This document shows positions 22,664 through 34,611 of a DNA stretch of 64,000 nucleotides, piece by piece. The translations under genes and the position numbers were made by a program. The stretch comes from Chamaecrista fasciculata (taxonomy: Eukaryota; Streptophyta; Magnoliopsida; Fabales; Fabaceae): the NCBI GenBank assembly GCA_003254925.1, contig QANZ01014773.1:62001-126000 (forward strand), given 5' to 3'. The notes beneath the pieces were generated by a model. That model was given only the letters and a program-made list of their open reading frames with translations, had not been told where the DNA came from and did not search any database. The first letter of the stretch is position 1. Each line of letters opens with the position of its first letter.

Positions 22664-25600
22664 TTATTTGGAATAATGTCATTTCTCTTGATAACTGGGA
22701 ACAGTTTATTAGGTTATATTTGGCTAATTGAAACAATGCAACATCCATTATTTTACTACTTCGAACATTGCTGTAGTTAAATTGGAAGGATGATATTTGG
22801 TCTTAATATTAAAATGATGGTACAGATGAACCCTTCCCAACTTTACTTGTATATTTAACTTTCAGTTATTTCCATTTCAGTCCGATCTCTCAAGTCTGTT
22901 AATACAACTTTACCTAATGAACTTATCATGGGATACACAATGATTTGATAACATATGCCTTGAAGTTCAAGGCTTGAAAACTATGATTACTTTATTTGTT
23001 ATCCAATCAGTTTGATATCCCTTTTATTTCCAGATCTGCATATAAATACCCTCTTAAGATACAAGGCTTCAAAGTGCATTAGCAATTTGTTAAGGTTACA
23101 GTTGCTTGAATGGTAGTCGCCATCATTACTATGAGGCTTTCATTGCTCGTATTTTATAAATTATGCTTAATTTCTAAACTGTTTCTATGGGGTGAGTATA
23201 TGTTTTATTAGCCCAAGTCTACATAAATGCATTTGTAAAAGGTCTTGACTTATCAACCAAAATTTGATTTTGCTTGAATCCAAAAACAGTGGCACATTAA
23301 TTTCTTCAGTTCTAAACTAAAACTATAAAATAATAAATATTTTTAAATGAGAAAATAAGCTTTAGATAATATATTATTCATTTCTGAACTTACCCATTTT
23401 ACCCATCCTGAGTACTATGATGATTATGTAGTCACTCATTTCTTTAGTATCGATTATCAATATATTTTTCCTTTTTGAGCTTACCCAAATACATTAGTAT
23501 TGATTATCAATACAATATATATATATATATATGCCCGTTCTTCTCCACTGATTTGCTTTTGTACTAGACACTGAAAAAAATCTGTGTTTCCATATTTTTT
23601 TTTTCTGAGTCCATTATACCAATAATTTGTGCTATATGTTATACACTATAGGCTATATCACCTTACACAGTCCACTCTACATGTGACTCGTAGCTCTGAT
23701 TCCATTGCATTCAGAATTAAAATAAGAAAGATATGACCAAATTCATAAAACAAGCGACCCATTTGTGGGTTCGATTCCATGTCTGATTATACCTCGTTTG
23801 CCAATAACTCTAATTGGATATAAAATGAACTTATCAAATTTAACCCGTAGCTCTTATTTAATCGCATTCAGGTTTGAAATTAAAGAAATATGATCATATT
23901 CAATAGTTAGAGACCAATGATAAAACTTTTTCAGAAACATCAAGGACCAAAATAGGACCAAAAAGAATTAGGGATCAAAATAGAACATAGGGTAAATATT
24001 AAGAACCAAAATAAGTTTTTGACCAATAAAATTATAATTAATTTTAGTTTTTATTTATAAATAACTTAAAAAATAAAATGCAGATTTAATATGTATTTAT
24101 ATGATATAATTTTTAATTAAAAAAATTCCGGCCACCTCAATGACAATTCTGCCTTTGCCTTTGGTATCATTCCAATTTTCCATACCACTCACCTATAATA
24201 ACATTCCTCCCAATCAAGTCATCGAGTAACCTTAGACCAAAAAAAAAAAAGAAAAACTTATATGTAGTTACTCATGGGATTAGATCTTTTGTATATCTTT
24301 CACCTTGCATTTTTTTGAAATTAGAAAGAGAAAGGAAGATGAACGAAGAGAAAACATGATACGAAATTGCTGTTAATAGTAGCAATTTCGATATGCAATC
24401 TAGTCGCTTTAATTTTGATTGGGTTTGCAATCTAACAATAAATTTCAAATTTTTTTAATTGGTTTTCTTGTTGTTGTAAAATTATCTACCAAAAATAGAA
24501 CATTTATTCTTGTAAAATTTAATAGAATAAATGTTGAATGTTGATTTGAACTTAATAAGGACAAAAAAAAATATGAACTTAAAATGGATTGTTGAATTAA
24601 AGACATGATCGTTGATCAAATATAATATTTGAATTAAAGATATGATCACTAATTAAATATGTACAAACTATTTAGTGTTTCATTGATTTGATGTCACGAT
24701 ATCATATTTTACCATAATTCCATTCTTCGTTGTTGTTTTCATCTTCATTGCACCCTTACATCGCTAGTATGTCGAAATTGTTAACACAAAGTTGGGAAGA
24801 GAAACCCTAAATTTTTAGGACTCGTCTGCCGGGTAAGTGGTGGCTTGTTGTTCGGGAAAGTTGGAGTTCTTTATATAATACAAGGAAGGATCTAGTGATG
24901 ACTGTTGAACATTTAATCAATCTTCTCTTTAGTTTTGGTATAGCACGAGGTCTAGCTAGTGGTCGGCCCAAAAAGAACAAAAAAAAAACAAAAAAACTAA
25001 CAGGCCAAGACTCGACTAACCCAGAGCCTCAGAAGGGAACCAGGTTCCTAACAAGTTCGGCAAAACCACCCTATAGTTCAGTTAAGAAATTAGAACTGGG
25101 GGTTCTAATTCATTCTCGTCCTATGCAAGTGAGAAGATTCTAAAATAGCTTTATTGACTGTCAGCTCAAGTATAATCAATCTGACAGACAATCTTTGCAT
25201 TTCCTTATTATTCCAACCATCACTTCCTCCTTCTTTTGTACCTACACAACCAGTCATGAATGTAAACATTATACATTGAAATAAGAAATTAAAGAGAAAA
25301 CAAAGAGAACATAATCGACATATATGATAATAATAGATAGATATAAAAAAAGATATATACCTTTGGTAAATCATTGATTTGATAGAAACAAACAAATGAT
25401 CTATATACATGTATTAACTTCATCCCAGGAACATCCTTTTCCTCTTCCTCTTCCTCTTCTTTTCCAAAGGTTTTCTCCAAACCCATGATATCTTTTTAAA
25501 AATGGTGAATGTTGATTTGATGGTTGATTACCACATCTATTATATATAGATAACCAAATATACGACAACAATATTAGATCAGATTATGACTAAATCTACG

Positions 25601-26574
25601 ATAACGGTATTAGATCAAATTATGACTAAATCTACGACAACGATATTAAATCAAATTATAACTTTAACTGAAGAATGACATTAGTTTATTTAATTTTATG
25701 TAATAAATATGTTCTTTTTTCTTCTTAATTTTTTAAATTTCTATAATTTTAGATCAAATAAATTTTAATTTGAGTATCTATCATGACATTCTCAATGGAC
25801 AATCAATTCATCAAATTAGAAAAACCATGTACATTTAAAACGTTTGCGAAGAATGCGTTCGGACTCTTGATGTAATCATTTTCTCAGTGTTGAAAAATTT
25901 TCTCTTTATGTTCATTCTAAAAAGATAGGAAAAATTCAATTTTCCAAAAAGAAAATACTCTACAATAATTTTACCGACCACGATCATTCAAAAAATTAAA
26001 ACAAAAATATAAATGATAGAGGGTATTAAATATTTTATTTATTGTCTATATTAAAAATTGGATCACTGACCTTACACTATCACCTATGAAGTGTGGGTAC
26101 TCCAAAAATAGTGTTGTACCCGTATTCGGATTCTACGAATACTCTTGGGTACTTTAAAATATTATGAAATATAAATTTTTATTTTTATTTTTTTGTAAAA
26201 TTTCACAATATTTTCATCTAATTTTATTTTTGTTATATTAGAACTTCATTTTCTTTAGATTAATAAACAAAACATTCTTACTTTTATAAGAAATATCATA
26301 TGAATTTTTATTTTATAACTTTGTATTTAAATAAATATTGTCGCACTCGTACTTCATAATTTTTAAAATTAACCGTATCCAGTACCCGTGCAAATGCAAC
26401 ATAGATTAGCACTCAATAAATTAGCCAATGACACATTTAACGTCATACCTATAGTTTTAATTTTAGGGATTAGATCTTGGCCCAAAAAAAAAAAAAATTT
26501 AGGGATGAGATAAATTTTAGAGGAAAAATAGTATTAACAGAAAGGATGAAGAAATTTGCGACGCTCTCTGTTTA
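22664..26574. other. Intergenic DNA, no gene recognised
   Basis: AT-rich. A repeated phrase (tagctct...gcattca...aagaaatatga) occurs near 23690 and 23850 and again near 38820 and 38995. An open frame at 24898-25143 starts with ATG but has only a Lys-rich low-complexity stretch, and I do not call it. A repeat with inverted ends (tgggtactcc ... agtacccgtg) spans about 26075-26395. Confidence 0.45.
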
Positions 26575-26575
26575 G

Positions 26576-28129
26576 AGGAAAAACCCTGATTCCTTGTGGG
26601 TCAGAATCATTAAATCAGTTTACTTCCCCAACACGGATTTCATGCATGCTAAAAAGGGTCCTAAAGCTTCATGGGCGTGGCATAGTATTCTGAGTGGAAG
26701 AGAAGTGTTGAAGAAGGGCGTCTGTTGGGCCATTGGAGATGGGAGCAGTGTTAATTTTTGGAAGGACCCATGGATTCCTGATCTGCCGGATTGTAGACTG
26801 TCCTCCAGTCCGCCAACTGCTGAAATGGAGCAAGATTTGGTGGAGAATTTCATTTTTAATAACCAGTGGGAATTAGCAGCTGTGGAACATTGGCTCTCTC
26901 CTGATGAAGTGAGAGCTATTAAGCGGGTCCATTTCCCTTTGAGAGGTGGAAGTGACGTGTTAAAATGGAAGTTTGCAGCTGATGGTTGCTATACAGTTAA
27001 ATCTGGTTATATGGTTGCTAAGCAGGAGGAGGATGTGGAAGTAATACAGGGTCCAAGATCTTCGTTTGATGTTCCTCTGAAGCTGTGGGACTTGCTGTGG
27101 GCTTTGAAGGTTCCGAACAAAATCAAGCATTTTCTCTGGCGTGCTTGTTCTGAGGCCATTCCTACAAAAGAGCAACTTTTTAGAAGAAAGTGCTCTTTTT
27201 CTCCTGCTTGCCCGTGTTGTGATGATCAAGTTGAAACAGTGGAGCATCTACTCTTATTATGCCACTGGGTGAAGGTATTGTGGTTCTGCAGTCCTCTATC
27301 TCTTAAGATTAATGAATGTGATATCTCTAGATTTGATTGCTGGCTGTGGAATATTTTATCTAGTAAAGAGTTGGTAGATTTTGATAAAGCCCTTGTGGGT
27401 TATTTATGCTGGTATTGCTGGAAGGCCCGGTGTGCTTTTGTGTTTGATAGGCAGAAATTGTTACCTGTTAATGTTATGACAGCTGCTGTGAGAGATGTGG
27501 AGGAATTTTGGGTAATCAATGGATGGAAAGGCCAGATTAAAGATACTGCTTGTCAAAGGTCGAACACCCCAGTTAAATGGTCTCCTCCGTGTGGAAAAAA
27601 GATTAAAATAAATGTAGATGGCGCGTTTAAAGGAGCTGATGGTGCTGGGATTGGTATAGTTCTCAGGGACAGTGCCTGCAATATGCTTGACTGTTTTGCC
27701 ATGAAAGTGAATGCTCACTCTGCCTTTATGTGTGAAGCTTTGGCTTTGAAGAAGGGTGTCCAAATAGCTAAAGCTTTAGATTTGGTTGACTGTGTTATTG
27801 AATCTGATTGTTACTCTTTAGTTAATGCTGTAAATGGGCTGTGTGTCTGTCCTGATTGGAGAACCAGCCCAATTTTAGAAGATATTTTGGATGTCTCTAG
27901 GTCCTTAGAAGGTTTTTCTTTATGTTGGGTTCCCAGGTCTGCGAACTTAGTAGCTGATGAGCTTGCTAAATTTTCTTTAGTGAGGATGGGCCATGTGGGT
28001 TGGATTTTTAATCCCCCATCCTCAGTTTTCTCTGTTTTAGCCCGTGATGTTGAGGGGGTTAGGACTGGAGTTGGCTAACTTGTTGGTTTTTTGAGTAATA
28101 AAAGTATTATTTTCAGGCAAAAAAAAAAA
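26576..28129 (+). mobile_element. LINE (L1-type) 3' end: zf-RVT and RNase H
   Basis: A continuous frame of almost 500 codons (to the stop at 28078) encodes the C-terminal part of a plant LINE ORF2. It runs from the post-reverse-transcriptase segment (WVRIIKSVYFP, SWAWHSILSGR, GDGSSVNFWKDPWIP) through the zinc-binding zf-RVT region (LWALKVPNKIKHFLWRAC, CPCCDDQVETVEHLLLLC) to an RNase H domain with acidic residues in NVDGAFKG, CEALALKKG, ESDCYSLV and ANLVADELAKF. A TAG at 26573 closes the frame upstream and no reverse transcriptase catalytic core is present, so the copy is 5'-truncated as is usual for LINEs. A poly-A tract at 28119-28129 ends it. The long intact frame suggests a relatively young insertion. 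No target duplication was found by eye. Confidence 0.85.
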
Positions 28130-28387
28130 GAGTCTAACATTTTTACACATAACACAAAAGGGTTTAAGAAATCTACCAACGATGACTGTCTTATGATAAA
28201 AATTAAATTACATTGTCATATCTCAATTTATAAGATTATAAGATTACATTTAATTTATAAAAGAATAAAACTACATTTAGATCTATGTATATATAACGAA
28301 GGATAATTATTAATATATTGTCAATCATTTATTATAATTGTAACGGCTCTCTATCATTTCATCTACCCCACATTCTCATATATGCAA
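28130..28387. other. AT-rich intergenic DNA
   Basis: Nothing recognised between the LINE poly-A tail and a Helitron-like end. Confidence 0.5.
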
Positions 28388-28500
28388 CTAGGGCATTGCG
28401 TGTCTTAACGGATACGCAAATATGTATGTAAAATAAATAAGGGACTAAATTGTTAACTTAGTAAAGAAAGAGAGACCAAATAATAAATTTTCTCTTATTT
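28388..28500 (-). mobile_element. Helitron-like 3' terminus
   Basis: On the minus strand an imperfect hairpin (GCGTATCC...GACACGC, 28398-28417) is followed by CTAG-T (CTAG at 28388-28391). About 110 bases match 5988-6099 closely, differing in the hairpin stem, so the two are copies of one non-autonomous family. Confidence 0.5.
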
Positions 28501-28969
28501 TTAATTTCATAGACTATAGTTTTAAACATGGACGACCAGAAAAGGGTAGAGCAATATAATATTAGATTTGTTATACGTTTCATTTAAGGGTACTGATGTA
28601 TGCAAATTGTTATACATTTATAATCATGTTACAACTTACATGGTTGTTACAAAGAATTTGGCACGCATTATTCGTGTTATAAATGATCTCTTTTGTCAAT
28701 ATCTATTTACATAACTACATTTAAAATTAGGATTTATCTAATAAGTGCACTTAGGGCACATTTTAAGGTTTCTACTTATTGGTTAGTAGAGCATATCATA
28801 TCTTGAAATCTACAAAAATTCATTTAAAAGATAATTTTTAATGTTTGAAAACTCACTTAACCAATCAAAAGAAACCTTAACATGTGCCCTAAGGGCACAT
28901 GTTAGAAGGTAGGGCACATGTTAGAAGGACCCTTAAAATTAACTCCATATATATATAATCTACTCTTTC
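28501..28969. other. AT-rich intergenic DNA
   Basis: Short inverted phrases (agtgcacttagggcacat ... tgtgccctaagggcacat, about 28743-28920) suggest another foldback element. No gene. Confidence 0.4.
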
Positions 28970-29420
28970 ACTGGTAGAGTTGCCAAAACGAGCCAGCCCA
29001 GCTCACTTGAGCTGGCTCGTCACGAGCCACGACTCAAGTGAGGTAGCTCACGTATATTCCAGGCAAACCAGGTTTTGTCAACTTGGTGAGTCGGGTTAGC
29101 CCACTTAACCCATCAGTCATTGTTTTTTTTTTTTTTCATTTTTCCCTTTTTTTTCATTAAATTTTTTTTTTTAACATTCTTAATAAAATTCATGAAAATT
29201 AAGGCAAATTATATCAATACCATAACTATTCAATACTAATCATCACTAGTCATTACAACTAAAATTATATATATTTATATATATTTTAAATAAGGCGGGT
29301 TGACTCACCAACTCGTCAACTCACTCGAGTTCACTCACCATAAGCTGCAAATTAAATGGATAAACCCACCCGAGTTTTAACTTTTGGCGAGTCAGATTTT
29401 CTCAACCCAACTCGCTAATT
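28970..29420. repeat. Repeat rich in gagctc/gagtc inverted phrases
   Basis: A near-palindrome (gagccagcccagctcacttgagctggctc, about 29000) opens a stretch repeatedly using 'actcgagt', 'gagtc' and 'cccaactcg'. Non-coding, inverted-repeat-like, family not identified. Confidence 0.4.
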
Positions 29421-29519
29421 TAGCAAGTTAAATGAGCCAAGTCACCAGCTACAAACTAGTTTTTTTTGTTGTTGGCATTTTTAGTGTATAAAAGCCCATT
29501 TAAACTCGGAGAGACATGG

Positions 29520-30080
29520 TCCACCTTGGGCCTTTAAAAAAGAATAAGCAGGAGTTGAATGATCAATACACGAGTCCTTTGGGCTTGGGCCTCTAAGGCT
29601 TATGGGCTTACACGAACCCTTAAAAACCATAGAATTCTACTCCTTCATTAGCCATTGTGCAACCGAAACCCTAGCTCTCCCGTTCTATCATACCACTTGC
29701 ATTCTCTGCGGTAGGAATCGCATTGTTCTTGTTTCAAGCTTCATGTATGCTGTATAAGTATTTTCTTTTCCCTTTTGTCGTTATTTTTTGTATTTCGCTT
29801 CTCGCGGATTAAACAGAATTCCATTTCTGAAGGAAAGGGAAATATGTTAGTGATCGATTTCGGTTTTGCCTAGCTTCGATATGTAAATCTGTCTGTATTA
29901 CCCTTGTTTGGTTTTCTGTGTTATCATTTTTGATTTTATGTTTATCTACTAATTTTGTTCGTCTTCCTGTGGTTGATAGTTTTTGGTTTTTAATTTATAT
30001 TTTTTCATTCATTCTCATTTTCGACGTAGGTTGCTCATCGAAAACTGTGGTGAAAACAGACACAATAAGAGCATGATATA
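29520..30080 (+). promoter_or_regulatory. Housekeeping-type promoter and leader remnant
   Basis: Site II-like TGGGCC/TGGGCT motifs (about 29527, 29586, 29603) precede a telo-box AAACCCTAG (29666-29674), the pairing typical of plant ribosomal-protein and translation-factor promoters. A leader-like pyrimidine-rich stretch and a possible intron ending in cgacgtag (about 30029) follow. The gene body is missing: copia gag sequence begins within about 60 bases. This could be a captured promoter or the remains of a deleted gene. Confidence 0.4.
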
Positions 30081-30083
30081 AGG

Positions 30084-30310
30084 CGTGGAGGAAACTGGAG
30101 GATCTGTACTCGGCGAAATCGCTAACCAACCGCCTATATCTAAAGAAGAGGCTTTACAATTTAAGGATGAATGAGGGTACGCCAATCATGTCTCACCTGG
30201 ACAAGTTCAATTCGATAATTATGCTATGTTCACTGCCGAGAGGTGAAGAATGTAGAGGTGAAAATTAACGATGAGGATCATGCTCTTATTGTGCTATGTT
30301 CACTGCCGAG
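30084..30310 (+). mobile_element. Copia gag fragment
   Basis: Short collinear matches to a copia gag (UBN2-type) polyprotein can be read over frameshifts: WRKLEDLYSAKSLTNRLYLKK, then LRMNEGTPIMSHLDKFNSI, then VEVKINDEDHALIVLCSLP. A 19-bp phrase (gctatgttcactgccgaga) occurs twice (30223 and 30293), so the fragment carries an internal duplication. It ends exactly where 5S rRNA sequence begins. Confidence 0.6.
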
Positions 30311-30361
30311 AGTACTACTAGGATGGTTGACCTACTTGGAAGTCCTCGTGTTGTACCCGTC
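30305..30361 (+). pseudogene. Partial 5S rRNA gene (3' half)
   Basis: Matches the 3' part of plant 5S rRNA from GAGAGTA to GTTG(C)ACCC, with several substitutions. The 5' half is absent and replaced by copia gag sequence. The joint shares about eight bases (cgagagta) between the two sources. Confidence 0.8.
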
Positions 30362-30563
30362 TTTTCTAGTTCTTGCGCGCAAATACAAGGCGTAATCGCT
30401 ATGGTGTGACGACGGCAGAACTCTTGCGACGGCTCGAAGAGCCCGATAATTTAGGAAATCGCAATTTGGCCCCGTAATTTTGGCTTCTTTTTTTTTTAGC
30501 GAACTGGCACCCAAGCAAGGGAAGGGATGAGGGCCTAAGTACAATGTGTGCGCATGACTTGAT

Positions 30564-30683
30564 GGATGCGATCACACCAGCACTAATGCATCAGATTCCA
30601 TCAAAAGTCCACAGTTAAGCGTGCTTGGGCGAGAGTAGTACTAGAATGGTTGACCTCCTAGGAAGCCCTCGTGTTGCACCCCT
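30564..30683 (+). rRNA. 5S rRNA gene copy, decayed
   Basis: A full 120-bp match to plant 5S rRNA: begins GGATGCGATCA, contains CAGTTAAGCGTGCTTGGGCG and AGTAGTACTAG, and ends GTGTTGCACCCCT. Differences from the consensus I recall are mostly C-to-T and G-to-A (for example GATGGG read as GATGGT, CCGCAG as CCACAG), as expected after cytosine methylation. It lies 348 bp before the next copy. Likely non-functional, and a nuclear 5S array relic rather than a Cassandra element, because the full 120-bp gene and spacer are tandemly repeated. Confidence 0.85.
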
Positions 30684-30911
30684 CTTTTTCAGCTCTTGCG
30701 GGCAAATACGACGCGTCGGCTCGCCATTTTATCTGAGGCGTAATTGGTATGGTGTGACAGCGGCGGAACTCTTGTGAAGGCTCGACGGGCCCGATAAATT
30801 TGGAAATCAAAATTTGGCCCGGTAATTTTGGCTTCTTATTTTTTAAGCAAACCGGCACCCGAGCAAGGGAAGGGATGAGGGCCTAAGTACAATGTGCACG
30901 CATGACTTGAT
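30684..30911 (+). repeat. 5S rDNA intergenic spacer
   Basis: A 228-bp spacer between two 5S copies. Related spacer follows the other copies: 30362-30563 (with a deletion of about 25 bp) and 31032-31158 (broken off). Shared phrases include gctcttgcgggcaaatacgacgc, ggtatggtgtga, gggcccgataaatttgg and gggatgagggcctaagtac. A T-rich run just past each gene is the usual Pol III terminator position. Confidence 0.75.
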
Positions 30912-31031
30912 GGATGCGATCACACCAGCACTAATGCACCAAATCCCACCAGAACTCCACAGTTAAGCGTGCTTGGGCGAGAGTAGTACTAGGATGGTTG
31001 ACCTCCAGGAAAGTCCTCGTGTTGCACCCCT
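30912..31031 (+). rRNA. 5S rRNA gene copy, decayed
   Basis: Second full-length 5S match, 348 bp downstream of the first, with the same ends and its own substitutions (CACCAAATCCCACCAG in place of CACCGGATCCCATCAG). Its spacer is cut off at about 31158, where unrelated sequence begins. Confidence 0.85.
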
Positions 31032-31158
31032 TTGTTTTAGTTCTTGCGCGAAAATACGACGCCTTGGCTCGCCATTTTATTCTAGGCGCAATCGGTATGG
31101 TGTGGTTGCGGCGGAACTCTTGCAATGCCTCGATGGGCCCGATAAATTTGAAAATCGC

Positions 31159-33309
31159 ACTTACATGGCACTTGATAAATTGTTAGATAAAATTAGTGGT
31201 TAAGCTTTTGTGAACAGCGCAGGCACAACACATGACTTTTAGAATAGAGGATCCATTTCCCTCTTATTCTCACTCTCTCTCTTCTAAAGAAATTAAATTA
31301 TGTTGAAGACTTTTCAGTCAATTTGGAAGCCGGAGCAATAGTAGTGGGAGGCGTCGTTGTCGATTTCGCCTAAGCCACCAACAATCTTTCAAATTAATGA
31401 TTTATTTATTTATTTTTAAAAAGTAATATGTGATTAAAAATATCTAAAAAAAACATCAATGTGATAAGTTTCTTTTCTTTTCTAAAAAAATAAAAGGCAA
31501 TCTTCAAAATTGAAATTCTTTTGCTGCCAACTTCGAGTTTGATATGTTAAGGGGGGAGGAGACATTATATAAGATAGCATATTGTGTACCTTTCAGTTAT
31601 ATAAGATAGCATATTGTGTGCCTTTCAATTCATAGCATACTGTGTATTTTTCAAAATATTGCCCATGTTCATGTTGCATTATTGCAATTTGCAATGCAGA
31701 AGTTGAATTTTAAAGTTTAAAGCCTTATATCTCTCTTTAAAAAAAATTAGAAATTCAACACTTCATAATATTGAGGAGAAGTGAAATAGAGACATAAGGC
31801 GAGGGAGGACATACAGAAGGCGAGTGAGAAGATGAAAGTGAAACATCGAAATTGCGTGTTTTGATGAGCGTGTGTAAGCGAAGGCAAGAAAGAAGAGATT
31901 GAAATTAAGTGTTGTATCCCTTTCTGAGTAAGAAGTGACATGGCTAATTGTGGAGCACGAGATGTTTTGGACGGTTCATATCTCTCTAACAACAGAGACA
32001 ACATTCTTTTTTTATATATATATATAGCAGAGGATCCTCTTCACCAATATAAACTTTACTTACTATAGATAAAGTTATATTTCAAGACTGATATGTGAGA
32101 AAAGAGCTAGTTTGGAGGAGAGAAAATTAAATTATGTGGGTTCTCTCAAAGAGGATACTCTTTCAGTCCTTTCCAGTAAAATGGAATGAATAATTGAAAT
32201 AATGAGAGTAATCTTATTTTTAGGAGAAGAAAGAGCTCAAGAAACTAAAATGTCTAATGTGGGACTTAAAATATGACAAAACCGCGACGCACGTCCCTCA
32301 CATAGCCCCTCATTTGGGTGTGCGTTGGGGCACATTTGACTTTCGATTGAGGTCAATGATCAAACCAAATTTTGTTACATATTTTGGTTATATCTTGTTA
32401 TACTTTATTAAGTTAATTTGCATATTTAGCCTTAATATGTGAAAAGTTTGGCATTCTCATGATAGATAAAATAAAAATGATAATTTGTGATATTTTCTAA
32501 GTTAGTTAATCTTTATAATTTTATTTTGAGGAATTCGAAGTGTTGCATAATTGTTTGTTAGTAGCTTCGAGTTAAGAATTGAAAAAGCTCAAAAAAGGAA
32601 AAGGAGAAAATGGAGCAAAAAGGAGAAGAAAATACATGTGCACTGCCAGATTGTGTCATGGCATAAGGCCAAGGCACACAAGCATAACATAAGTCAAGGC
32701 ACAGAAAAGAAACTAAAGTAGCTATAAAATCTACGCCACGTGAAAGGATAGATCAACCCTACACGTTTGCAAGTTGCAACTCTACTGATGGGAGTGGATT
32801 CGCTGAAGTATTTTAAGTCCTACATTGGAAGATTACTTTATCCTTGAACAATTTAATGAAGTAATAAATTATATGATCATGCCCGTTGATTTTTTTTAAT
32901 TTATCCTTGAACAATTTAATGGATGGTTGGGATGATCTACTCCACTACTTCATACTTCAACCGATCTAGTCCCTTTATTGATGCACCTCAGATGAGCCAC
33001 GGTGCAGGCCACGTCGTAGTTTCATGTTTCAGTCTATAAATAGGGTTTTCCTCATTTCATTTCAAACACCACTTCACCAATTTTGAAATAAATTGGTTTT
33101 ATTAAAATTTATTTTCATCAATTTTTTATATTTATAGTTATAAAAAACAAAAAATAAACAAATCATAACTATAAATATATTATTAGATGACTTCAATATG
33201 TACTTACTATTAAACATTTTATTTTTGTAATTTAACATTTAATATATAACGTATAACAATATTTTTCATTATATACAAATAAACATTTATTATTAAGATT
33301 AAGATACTT
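31159..33309. other. Intergenic DNA, no gene recognised
   Basis: Contains a short tandem duplication (ttatataagatagcatattgtg, 31565 and 31600) and LTR-like non-coding sequence near 32600-33080 with a tataaatagggtttt TATA-like phrase at about 33035. A minus-strand frame at 31747-32004 has no recognisable motif. Confidence 0.4.
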
Positions 33310-34000
33310 CCATACGGAGTTGTTGACATTAGATCAAGACCTGAAACTATATTCATAGGATAAAATTTCAAAGTCTCCCTTAAGGTTGGATATTTTAATC
33401 ATTGCTAATTTTGATAAAATTATATTATTTATAATAAAAATACTATTTTATAAATTATGTTATCATTTCTAATTATTCAAATCAAACATATCATATAATC
33501 ATTAAAAAAAATCACTTAATTCAACAACTTTTTTTATTTAATATAATTCTAAAAATATTAATAACTTAAGGGAACACTAAAAAAATATTCTAATTCAAAT
33601 AATCTCATGCATAATCATAAAAATATATCTATGCATAAAAGTTAAAAAAATACAATAAATTTGTTCTCGTTCTTTGGGCAGCATTGGTTTTATTTTAGTT
33701 GATTGATTTTGGAGGACTTTGACAGAGCAGTAGAAAATCTAGCTACCTATGAGAATTCTAAGTTATTCTGGTATTTTACCTCAGATTATTTAGCATGTTG
33801 GAGCAGTTGAAAAAGAAACCTTGTGTGTATCTATGGAACTCGTCTAGTTGAATCATAATATTTTGATTCAGTCCTAGAAATTCCCATTCCAAAAATAAGT
33901 ATATCATTAAGTTATTGTCATGAACTAAAGTGATTAGTTTTGGACAATTAATGAAAGATTATGTAATATATACACCGAGGGATATTGCATATTCTATACA
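33310..34000. repeat. TNL 3' flanking DNA, copy at TNL-B
   Basis: Downstream of TNL-B. Its reverse complement matches 61100-62190 downstream of pseudogene F, and part of it (from ttctcgttctttgg through catcattaagttattgtca) matches 42840-43060 downstream of TNL-C. This shows the duplicated unit includes 3' flank as well as the gene. Confidence 0.7.
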
Positions 34001-34611
34001 TTGAGGAAATAACAGGCAATTGAAAACAAACTTATCATTCTATTTCATCTGAGAAAGTTAATATAACAAGGTGTATTTCTGTAATTTGCTCCACAATCCT
34101 GTCATTCTTCATTTTACATCCAAACACACTTGCGTTTCCTTATTTCTATCTAACGTTTCCTTTGCAATATGGGTCAGTAAAAAGCTGCAAGTTTGTACAT
34201 TATCACACCAATTGCAGAATATAGATCATTGCTTAGAATTTCAGGATTTAGCTTTCATCAGAGTTCACTAAAGCTACACATACAGCATTCGGGCCTCAGA
34301 CAGAAATGCATCTGATAAATGTCAAGTGGGAATGGTTCCTCTAAGAATATATACATATGAGTTATTGAATAAACTAATGATAATGCATTGGTAAAATTCA
34401 CTCTAAGAATATATACATTTGTGTTATTCAATTCAAGCACAAAATGACAGATTGACAGTCTCCTGCTACATGCTACCAAATGAAATTGCAGAAGCATTTT
34501 GGAGTTTTAATCTGAGGATAATGGTAGTACAGTGACACTCAAAAAGACAATTGTAAAAGCAAACACACAAAGGATGTTGACAGCTCATGTTCAGACTCGG
34601 TGGTTTCACTT

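Noticed and set aside
24898..25143. 82-codon frame, Lys-rich
   Set aside because: No domain, low-complexity KKNKKKTKK region, no promoter or splice context, and the window is AT-rich intergenic DNA.
28970..29420. CRISPR-like or satellite array
   Set aside because: Short inverted words recur, but there is no regular repeat and spacer; this is a eukaryotic inverted-repeat element.
30305..31031. Cassandra TRIM element as the source of the 5S sequences
   Set aside because: Full 120-bp 5S genes repeat with a constant 348-bp period and a spacer; no LTR ends or primer-binding site were seen. Not excluded for the partial copy.
30332..31203. Several short open frames on both strands
   Set aside because: They fall on 5S rRNA genes and spacers, which are not protein-coding.
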